This document shows, one piece after another, positions 33,285 through 39,742 of a stretch of 64,000 bases of DNA. The notes beneath the pieces were generated by a model. It had not been told where the DNA came from and did not search any database. It was given only the letters and a program-made list of their open reading frames with translations. Source of the stretch: JANQTF01 sp041741415 (GTDB taxonomy: Bacteria > Bacteroidota > Bacteroidia > J057); contig JBGSKC010000028.1 of NCBI GenBank assembly GCA_041741415.1, positions 62,001-126,000 of the forward strand. The letters run 5' to 3'. The translations under genes were made by a program, and so were the position numbers. How positions within the stretch are numbered: the first letter of the stretch is position 1; each line of letters begins with the position of its first letter.

Positions 33285-34400
33285 ATGTTCGGCAAAAAAG
33301 ACAACAAAGGCATTACCCGCGAAAAAGTGCTCGAGGCCCTCGGCCATGTCGATGATCCCGACCTCCGCAAAGACCTCGTGACCCTCGGCATGATCCACGA
33401 CCTGAAGATTGAGGGCAAAGAAGTGAGCTTCACCGTGATGCTCACCACGCCGGCCTGCCCCATGAAAGAGGCCATTCAGAATGCCTGCATCAACGCTGTT
33501 AAGCTCATGGTCGATGCGGAAGCAGTGGTGAAGGTGAACATGAGCGCGCAGGTCACCACTACCCGGGCCAACGAGGTGCTGCCATCGGTGAAAAACGTGA
33601 TTGCCGTGTCGTCGGGGAAAGGGGGGGTCGGGAAATCCACCGTGGCGGCCAACCTGGCCGTTGCGCTCTCGCAATCGGGTGCCAGGGTGGGCCTGATTGA
33701 TGCTGATATCTATGGGCCCAGCGTGCCGCTGTTGTTTGGTTTTCAGGATGAGCGCCCGCAGTTGATCCAGGTGGAAGGTCGTGACATGTTGCTGCCTTTT
33801 GAGCGGCATGGGGTGAAACTGATGTCTATCGGGGTGCTGGTCAGGGCCGATCAGGCCGTTGTATGGCGGGGGCCCATGGCCTCCAAGGCCCTGCGGCAGC
33901 TGATTTTTGACACGGCATGGGGCGACATCGATTATTTGCTTGTTGACTTGCCACCCGGCACGGGCGACATCCATTTGACCCTGGTCCAGGCACTTCCGGT
34001 AACAGGAGCGATTGTGGTTACCACCCCGCAGGCCCTTGCCGTTGCCGATGCCCGCAAAGGCGCTGAAATGTTCAAAAACCCGCAGATTGGCGTGCCGCTG
34101 CTCGGGATCGTGGAGAACATGGCGTTTTTTGTGCCGAATGAAGCCCCTGAAAAGAAGTATTTCCTCTTCGGGCAAGGCGGCGGTGCTGAGCTGGCAAAAG
34201 AGACGGGAACCCCGCTGCTGGGGCAGATCCCGCTCCGCGAAGGAATGGCAGACTACGGAATAGCCGGGCAGCCTGAGATCGTGCAGCGCGACCCAGTGCT
34301 GAAAGAGAGCTTCCGGCAACTGGCCCAGAGCATGGCCCAGCACATTGCCCTGCGCAACGCCAAGCTGCCGCCTACCTCTGCGGTCAAAATCACCACCTGA
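33285..34400 (+). CDS. mrp: Mrp/NBP35-family iron-sulfur cluster carrier ATPase
   Basis: P-loop ATPase that carries and delivers Fe-S clusters. The 371-residue product has an N-terminal MIP18/DUF59 domain (VLEALGHVDDPDLRKDLVTL, then TTPACPMK) and a C-terminal domain with the deviant Walker A GKGGVGKST and the Mrp signature DIYGPSVPLLFG. The cytosine-rich CxxC metal motif of E. coli Mrp is absent: the region reads ENMAFFVPNEAPEKKYFLFG, a replacement I believe is usual in this phylum. Single gene, convergent with rimM. Confidence 0.95.
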   Translation: MFGKKDNKGITREKVLEALGHVDDPDLRKDLVTLGMIHDLKIEGKEVSFTVMLTTPACPMKEAIQNACINAVKLMVDAEAVVKVNMSAQVTTTRANEVLPSVKNVIAVSSGKGGVGKSTVAANLAVALSQSGARVGLIDADIYGPSVPLLFGFQDERPQLIQVEGRDMLLPFERHGVKLMSIGVLVRADQAVVWRGPMASKALRQLIFDTAWGDIDYLLVDLPPGTGDIHLTLVQALPVTGAIVVTTPQALAVADARKGAEMFKNPQIGVPLLGIVENMAFFVPNEAPEKKYFLFGQGGGAELAKETGTPLLGQIPLREGMADYGIAGQPEIVQRDPVLKESFRQLAQSMAQHIALRNAKLPPTSAVKITT

Positions 34401-34428
34401 GAAAACAATCGATGAGTCAGCTTCCCAC

Positions 34429-34959
34429 CTACTCCAGATAAGCTTCAAGAAGGCCATCCGGGAGCGAGGTGCTGATGGTGCGCGATTCAAAATCGGCTTT
34501 GCCTACGAAGGCCTCCGTGAGCGGAATCAGGACTTCCTTTCCTTCATACTCCATCATGAGAATGTCCTGGGCAGTGCCATCGGCAAAGTCTTTGACCAGC
34601 CCCAGGGGACCGAGGCGCTCATCCACCACCTGGAAGCCAATCACCTGAAAATAGTAATAATGGCCATCGGGCAGGGCTGGCAATTCCGTTTCTGGCAAAA
34701 AGATGCTGGTGCCTACCCATTCTTCAGCGGTATTGCGGTCGTTCACCCCCTCCACACGGAGAATCAGCTCCATTTTCTTGCTGGGGCGAATGGAAAGAAT
34801 GCTACGCTCCTCCAATGGGTTATCGCCTTTGGCAAACCAAAATTTCTTCCTTCGGAGGTATTCCGACAGGTCATAAACATCAAACACAGCCAGGAGATGC
34901 CCCTGGATGCCGTGGGCTTTTTTGACATACCCCAGCTCGATGCACTGGTCTTTGGTCAT
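34429..34959 (-). CDS. rimM: 16S rRNA processing factor RimM
   Basis: Maturation factor for the 30S head that binds uS19. The 176-residue product has the N-terminal RimM beta-barrel (ELGYVKKAHGIQGHLLAVF) and the C-terminal PRC-barrel (VIGFQVVDERLGPLGLVKDF, then GKEVLIPLTEAFV). The start at 34959 is the ATG giving MTKDQC. It lies 96 bases downstream of rpsP on the same strand, the conserved rpsP-rimM order, although a terminator-like hairpin lies between them. Confidence 0.96.
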   Translation of the reverse strand: MTKDQCIELGYVKKAHGIQGHLLAVFDVYDLSEYLRRKKFWFAKGDNPLEERSILSIRPSKKMELILRVEGVNDRNTAEEWVGTSIFLPETELPALPDGHYYYFQVIGFQVVDERLGPLGLVKDFADGTAQDILMMEYEGKEVLIPLTEAFVGKADFESRTISTSLPDGLLEAYLE

Positions 34960-34984
34960 GGATCGATGGGCTGAAGAGGAAGAA

Positions 34985-35031
34985 CAAAAAGAAAGGCTGC
35001 CTCGCCGCAACAAGTGCATGGAGACAGCCTT
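34985..35031 (-). terminator. Terminator or attenuator between rpsP and rimM
   Basis: On the minus strand AAGGCTG pairs with CAGCCTT around a 25-base loop and is followed by TCTTTTTG. It lies 25-70 bases after rpsP and could reduce rimM expression relative to rpsP. Confidence 0.5.
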
Positions 35032-35055
35032 GAAAATTAATAAGATGTGCCAGGC

Positions 35056-35775
35056 TTACTCAGCAGCAGGCTTTTCTTCGGGAGCTACTTCTGCGGGTGC
35101 GGGAGCCTCATCCACTGCGGGAGCAACTTCAGCAGCAGTTTCTTCCACTTTGGCAGCCACCTCTTCCACTGCAGGAGCGGCTTCAGCAACGGTTTCTTCT
35201 ACTGCGGCAACTGCTTCTTCCACGACAGGAGCGGCTTCAGCAACGGTTTCTTCTACTGCGACCACCACAGCTTCGACAGCGGGAGCAGCTTCGGCAACCG
35301 TCTCTTCAGCAACAACTGGAGCCGCTGCAGGAGCAACTTCTTCAGCCACTACAGGAGCAGCAGGCTTTACCACGAGGCGCTTAGGCTGGTCGGGCACTGG
35401 CTCCAAAAGGCGGCCATGGACGTCAACAGAAACGATTTTCTTCTTTTTCTTGGCGTCCTTGTCGGCGCGCCAGCGGCCAAAGATGGCTTCTGCTTCTGCT
35501 TCGCTTTTGCCTTGCTTTTTGAGGGCAAATTTAATTGTCACCCCTGCATGGCGAAGAAGAGAGCGAACAGTGTTGGTGGGTTGAGCACCGTTTTCGAGCC
35601 AGCGGATAGCGGCATCGTGATCGACATACACCTGAGCCGGGTTGGCTACGGGGTTGTAAGTTCCGATTTTTTCAATGGAGCGACCGTCGCGGGGCGAACG
35701 GGAGTCGGCAGCCACAATGGCATAATGGGCGTTCTGTTTCCTGCCCTGCCGACGAAGACGAAGTTTTACTGGCAT
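35056..35775 (-). CDS. rpsP: 30S ribosomal protein bS16 with a long Ala/Val/Glu-rich tail
   Basis: Small-subunit assembly protein. Residues 1-100 are the conserved S16 fold (MPVKLRLRRQGRKQNAHYAI, IGTYNPVANPAQVYVDHD, WLENGAQPTNTVRSLL). After a basic stretch (KKKKKIVSVD) come about 105 residues built from degenerate repeats of the type VAEEVAP and VEETVAEAAP, ending EEKPAAE. The family is normally 80-90 residues, so this copy is 239 residues because of the tail. A longer tail is common in this phylum, but this repeat array is unusually regular. The tail is encoded by tandem DNA repeats of about 54 bases. Confidence 0.96.
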   Translation of the reverse strand: MPVKLRLRRQGRKQNAHYAIVAADSRSPRDGRSIEKIGTYNPVANPAQVYVDHDAAIRWLENGAQPTNTVRSLLRHAGVTIKFALKKQGKSEAEAEAIFGRWRADKDAKKKKKIVSVDVHGRLLEPVPDQPKRLVVKPAAPVVAEEVAPAAAPVVAEETVAEAAPAVEAVVVAVEETVAEAAPVVEEAVAAVEETVAEAAPAVEEVAAKVEETAAEVAPAVDEAPAPAEVAPEEKPAAE

Positions 35776-35809
35776 ATAACCACAAACATTGGGTATGGAA
35801 AATGGAATG

Positions 35810-35840
35810 CAAAGATAGGGCTTTGCTCGTTGTTCCCCAA
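35810..35840 (-). promoter_or_regulatory. Promoter of rpsP (TTG-N20-TATCTTTG)
   Basis: On the minus strand TTG (35838-35840) is followed after 20 bases by an exact TAnnTTTG match, TATCTTTG (35810-35817), 34 bases upstream of the ATG. Confidence 0.7.
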
Positions 35841-35861
35841 CTATATCAGGAATTCTTTTTC

Positions 35862-36317
35862 TTAATTTTCGGGGTCGCGGTCTTCGTCGGGGTCGATTCC
35901 GAGCTCGGCGAGGATTTCCGGGGTAATTTCGTCGCCGATCACGTCAACATACAAAGCCTTTCGGTTGCTGATGATGCTGGGCAAGGTAGCGGCGAGGATG
36001 AGCAGAAAGGCCCATTTTTGGTCGTAGGCGAAGATGAGGGTGAGCGCGCCAACCAGCACGAGGGCAATGGCGACCATCCGCCAGGTGAGTTGCCTGTTCG
36101 TTACTTTGAAGCCAACCTCGATTTCTTTGTGGGCAGGAATGATCACAGTTCCAAAAACCGACCCAAAGCCTGATTTGATCTCAACAGCGTGCTCGCCGTC
36201 AGGAAGAGCCATAGAAGTGCGCTCGCCATTGGAGAGGAACAGTTCCTCTTCTCCGATCCGCAACCTGATTTTTTGGTTGCCAGCGAAGCGTTGTTTGATG
36301 CGGGTAAGCTGGAGCAT
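35862..36317 (-). CDS. Small membrane protein of unknown function
   Basis: A 151-residue protein. Residues 1-75 look like a beta-rich domain (IRLRIGEEELFLSNGERTSM cut as RLRIGEEELFL and DGEHAVEIKSGFG) and residues 82-115 contain two membrane helices (VAIALVLVGALTLIFAY, WAFLLILAATLPSIIS). The C-terminus is strongly acidic (GIDPDEDRDPEN). The start at 36317 gives the shortest frame that still opens the beta domain; the long frame upstream is the shadow of the AraC gene. I do not recognise the family. It is divergent from the AraC-type gene. Confidence 0.65.
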   Translation of the reverse strand: MLQLTRIKQRFAGNQKIRLRIGEEELFLSNGERTSMALPDGEHAVEIKSGFGSVFGTVIIPAHKEIEVGFKVTNRQLTWRMVAIALVLVGALTLIFAYDQKWAFLLILAATLPSIISNRKALYVDVIGDEITPEILAELGIDPDEDRDPEN

Positions 36318-36446
36318 GGAGCCGGAGACCTTTTGCACAAAGTTCGGGAAGATTGGGGAGAATGCAAGAGACTCGCCCTCCACTATGCAGCAACGAATCC
36401 ATTTTTTCTTATCTTCTCTTCTATTCTCTAGGCTCCCCGTTGTCGC

Positions 36447-37274
36447 ATGTACCTCCAGCTTAAACCGCATCCGGCACTTGCCTCCTTTATTCGCCTGTAC
36501 AGGGTGCTGCATTTCGATTTCACCCGCGCCGATCACCCTTTTCCCCACAAACCTTATCCACCACGGCCTGAAACCTGCCTGAGCTTTTTCCCCAGGGATC
36601 CCGAAACGGTCGCCTACCCGGATGGCAAGCCCCTCGGCGGATTCCGTGCCTCCCTGTTTGGCAAACAAAGCCTCGTTACCAACCGCTTCGTTGGCCGGGA
36701 CTTCCTCCTCATTCAGGTGGTGTTCCATCCTACCGGCCTCTATCGCCTCACAGGCATTCCTGCCCAGTCCCTCACCAATGAATACTTTGATGCAGAAGGG
36801 GTCTTCGGGAAGGAAATTACCCAGCTCAATGCCCGTCTCAGCGGCGTGCCGGAGGTAGCAGCCATGATCCCCCTCGTGGAAGAATTCCTGATCGGCTGGG
36901 TGAACCGCGCGAAAAAAAATCCGCATCCGCTGGATGCTGTTTCCGGGCTCATGTTGCAGGCAGCCCAGGGCCAGCGGCTCGACTGGCTGGCCAGCGAAAG
37001 CTGCCTCAGCCCCAAGCAGTTTGAGCGGCAGTTTCTGCAGCGAATTGGCCTCAGCCCCAAGCAGTTCGCCCGCATCGTTCGCTTTGACCGTGCTTTTCGC
37101 CTCAAAAACGCCCAGCCCAACCTCGACTGGCTCAGCATCGCCCTCCAGTGCGGCTATTACGATTACCAGCACCTGGCCAAAGATTACAAGGCGTTCACCA
37201 GCCAGACTCCCACGGCATTCTACGAACAGGAAACCCAGGCCCCCGAGCGGCATTTCGGGATCCAGGAAACCTGA
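36447..37274 (+). CDS. AraC-family transcriptional regulator
   Basis: A 275-residue protein whose last ~110 residues are the AraC double helix-turn-helix: first helix pair ESCLSPKQFERQFLQRIGLS, second WLSIALQCGYYDYQHLAKDY and the closing TPTAFYEQE. The N-terminal part (MYLQLKPHPALASFIRLYRV, SLFGKQSLVTNRFVG, LIQVVFHPTGLYRLTGIP) resembles the DUF6597 sensor domain found in regulators of this phylum. Target genes are unknown; the bicupin gene begins 88 bases downstream on the same strand and is a candidate. Confidence 0.9.
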   Translation: MYLQLKPHPALASFIRLYRVLHFDFTRADHPFPHKPYPPRPETCLSFFPRDPETVAYPDGKPLGGFRASLFGKQSLVTNRFVGRDFLLIQVVFHPTGLYRLTGIPAQSLTNEYFDAEGVFGKEITQLNARLSGVPEVAAMIPLVEEFLIGWVNRAKKNPHPLDAVSGLMLQAAQGQRLDWLASESCLSPKQFERQFLQRIGLSPKQFARIVRFDRAFRLKNAQPNLDWLSIALQCGYYDYQHLAKDYKAFTSQTPTAFYEQETQAPERHFGIQET

Positions 37275-37361
37275 GCCGGAGAATGTCTATTTTTTACCAC
37301 CTGCCTTCCTCCGTCCGGGACAAGCTTTGCATCGTGAGTTTCACCCTTCACCCACCTTCCG

Positions 37362-38390
37362 ATGCAAAGACGAACCTTCCTTCAGCGAAGCCTGAGCGCA
37401 CTCCCCATCCTTGCGCTTCCGCTCTCCGGCTTTTCCCGCTTTCTGCCTTCCGGCAAAGCAGTCGTCATCCGGCAGGGCCAAACACGCTTCGGCGTAGCAA
37501 CTCCCTTCCGGAAAGTGAATCCCAACAACCTGGTGCTCTCCAGCCAGGACACAGGCGGGCAGCTCTCCGCCTTCTGGTATGACGGATTTGAACAGGCAGG
37601 GCCTTCCTTTCATGCCCACCTCGGGCAGGACGAGGTCTTTTATGTCATCGCCGGGAGCTACCTGTTCAAAGTCGGAGAAGACCAACAGGTGCTCAACGCA
37701 GGCGACCTGATCTTTTTGCCACGCACCGTTCCCCACACCTGGATCCAATTGTCGGAGCGGGGGCAATTGTTCTACTTGCTTCAGCCTGCCGGGAAAATGG
37801 AAGAGTTTTTCCTGAGGCTTACCGAACTCGATGGCAAGGGAACACCGGAGGAATATGCCGCAATGGGAAAAATGGCGGCGATTGAGAATGTCGGCCCTCC
37901 TCTGCAGCGGGAAGCGAACCCCGTCCTGTCGGAGACCCTGCGCAATGGCTTTATTGTCAGAGGCGCGAGCAGCAGGATTGGGGAGCGGTTCGTTACCGAC
38001 GGCGTGAGTGTGGCGGATGTGAAAGTGTCGGCAGCAGATACAGGCGGGGAGATGTCGCTGTTTGAATACCACGGCAAAACCCCCGGCGGACCGCCCCTGC
38101 ACGTCCATCCAGACCAGGATGAGTTGTTTTTTGTGCTTGAAGGGCAATATGCTTTCCGCTGCGGGGAGGAGGAATACGAACTGGCCCCCGGCGATTTCAT
38201 TTTCCTTCCCCGCAACATTCCCCACACCTTTGACCAGCGCAGCCCTGAAGGCAGGATGCTGTTTGGCTTTCAGCCTGCCGGGGAAATGGAAGATTTTTTC
38301 CGCGCCATGTCGGAGCTGAAGGGAGCCCCAGGCCCGGAGGAAGGGGCGCGTTTGTTTGAAAAACACGGCATGAAGCTGGTGGGGAGCTAA
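37362..38390 (+). CDS. Bicupin protein, quercetin-dioxygenase-like
   Basis: A 342-residue protein with two cupin domains. Domain 1 (about 60-160) contains HAHLGQDEVFYVIAGSYLF and FLPRTVPHTW, and domain 2 (about 225-330) contains HVHPDQDELFFVLEGQYAF and FLPRNIPHTF; both keep the two-His/Glu/His pattern that binds a metal ion, which suggests an oxygenase or isomerase. The N-terminus (QRRTFLQRSLSALPILALPL) has a twin-arginine-like signal, so the protein may be exported folded with its metal. The AraC-type regulator is directly upstream. Substrate unknown. Confidence 0.88.
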   Translation: MQRRTFLQRSLSALPILALPLSGFSRFLPSGKAVVIRQGQTRFGVATPFRKVNPNNLVLSSQDTGGQLSAFWYDGFEQAGPSFHAHLGQDEVFYVIAGSYLFKVGEDQQVLNAGDLIFLPRTVPHTWIQLSERGQLFYLLQPAGKMEEFFLRLTELDGKGTPEEYAAMGKMAAIENVGPPLQREANPVLSETLRNGFIVRGASSRIGERFVTDGVSVADVKVSAADTGGEMSLFEYHGKTPGGPPLHVHPDQDELFFVLEGQYAFRCGEEEYELAPGDFIFLPRNIPHTFDQRSPEGRMLFGFQPAGEMEDFFRAMSELKGAPGPEEGARLFEKHGMKLVGS

Positions 38391-38403
38391 GAGCGGCCTC
38401 AGG

Positions 38404-38446
38404 CCCTTGTCAGGGTTTGGCTTCGACCCTGACAAGGGTTTTGTTT
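38404..38446 (+). terminator. Intrinsic terminator after the bicupin gene
   Basis: A twelve-base perfect stem (CCCTTGTCAGGG, CCCTGACAAGGG) is followed by TTTTGTTT, 14 bases after the stop. Confidence 0.9.
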
Positions 38447-38490
38447 CGCGGATGAGAGAGCCAGCCGGGACTGGAGGCTGCGCCTTTCCG

Positions 38491-38586
38491 CAGGAACCCA
38501 CCCCTGGCCCCTCCAAGGAGGGGAAAGTGATTCGTGGCGTCGCCCAAGCTGCAAAGGTCCCCTCTTGAGAGGGGATTTAGTGGGTG
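38491..38586 (-). repeat. Bipartite palindromic repeat unit, external copy 1
   Basis: Contains two 16-base perfect palindromes, CCCCTCCAAGGAGGGG (38508-38523) and CCCCTCTTGAGAGGGG (38559-38574), joined by a conserved middle that on the minus strand reads CGACGCCACGAATCACTTTC. Same structure as the units inside the restriction gene, in the opposite orientation. Confidence 0.9.
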
Positions 38587-38648
38587 TCGGGGGAGCAAAG
38601 ATCGATGCGGGAGGTTGGAGGCGGGACTAGATGCCGCACCTTGCCCAA

Positions 38649-38742
38649 GAACCCACCCCTAGCCCCTCCAAAGAGGGGAAAGTGATTCGTGGCGTCGCCC
38701 AGGCTCCAAAAATCCCCTCTTGAGACGGGATATAGGGGTGTG
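38649..38742 (-). repeat. Bipartite palindromic repeat unit, external copy 2
   Basis: Same layout as copy 1: first palindrome CCCCTCCAAAGAGGGG (38663-38678, slightly imperfect) and second CCCCTCTTGAGACGGG (38714-38729, imperfect), with the same middle sequence. It lies 155 bases from copy 1 in the same orientation, and the surrounding GGAGGCGGGACT is also repeated. Confidence 0.85.
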
Positions 38743-38816
38743 TCCGGGGAGGTTGGAGGCGGGACTGATCGGGCTTGTCCTATCCTTTTCATGCATGAAT
38801 TTGATTCAAAGTCAAA

Positions 38817-39554
38817 TTAGCCGTAATAGAATCCATCGACCAGACCTTCTGTTGCATCAAGTAGAGCGATGATCTCTTTCTTTGATTTGCCTCTGGCTTT
38901 GTGAGCAAGTACATGGCTTCTAAAGCTTTCTCTGGCTTCTGCTGCGTACTTCTCATTAAAAATGGATTCTGCGTGTGATTTCACCATGAAAGGTTCAATA
39001 ATTAAGGATAGATCTGAACCATTTTCCCGAATCGCCATTTTTATCAACTCCTCTATTTTCCTTGGCCGGGTGTGGTAAGCAAAAAATTTGTGGTGAGAAG
39101 CAACTTTTTTAGCGCACTCCTGAATTTTCTCCTTATACGTCTCTGTGTAAAGCCTATCTCCTTCATCGTTAGCATGCTTTTTTGTTTCGATGGTTTCTCT
39201 GAATTCCAGATACCACTTTTCAAAAAATGAATATGAGATAATGGATCCGTTATCTAGCCAAAAAATCCTGAGAAAAAAAGGTGACCCATCAAAGGATTTG
39301 ATAACATCTAACTCTTCCTCTTTCCAATCATTAAAATCTTCTTTACCTTGCTCCTGTTCATAGTCGAAAACATACTCGCTGTAATAAAAAATTTTGACTC
39401 CATGAAAAAGACCTGACTCTAAAAAAATATCAACCGCCTGTGAGCTATCAACTTCCACTTGAAAGGCAGGGTTATTGGCATAAGCCTTTAGGAGTTTACA
39501 GCCATGGTTCAGGCAAAAGTCCTCCGTGGCCTTACGAAGCCGCTGTATGTTCAT
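38817..39554 (-). CDS. Orphan protein of unknown function in the accessory island
   Basis: A 245-residue soluble protein, Lys/Glu-rich, with no signal peptide or membrane helix. Recognisable features are only an N-terminal helical start (NIQRLRKATEDFCLNHGCK), an aromatic-rich middle (FFLRIFWLDNGSIISYSFFE) and a helical C-terminus with KARGKSKKEIIALLDATEGL. The gene is clearly AT-richer than its neighbours, consistent with recent transfer. It sits between the external palindromic repeats and the restriction gene, on the opposite strand to the latter. I assign no function. Confidence 0.75.
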   Translation of the reverse strand: MNIQRLRKATEDFCLNHGCKLLKAYANNPAFQVEVDSSQAVDIFLESGLFHGVKIFYYSEYVFDYEQEQGKEDFNDWKEEELDVIKSFDGSPFFLRIFWLDNGSIISYSFFEKWYLEFRETIETKKHANDEGDRLYTETYKEKIQECAKKVASHHKFFAYHTRPRKIEELIKMAIRENGSDLSLIIEPFMVKSHAESIFNEKYAAEARESFRSHVLAHKARGKSKKEIIALLDATEGLVDGFYYG

Positions 39555-39742
39555 AATTCAATTATTAGCTACCGAAAAAAACGAAACCCGACAGCTTGAG
39601 TCTCCTCAGGGGCTGCCGGGAATAGTATTCTTCTAAAATAAACAGTTGGGCATATTTTGTCAAAAAAAAAGAAGCAGCTAGCTTAATTTAATGATGTTTG
39701 CCATTTTGGCCATTCTTTGCAAGTACTCCTTTTCCCACTCCC

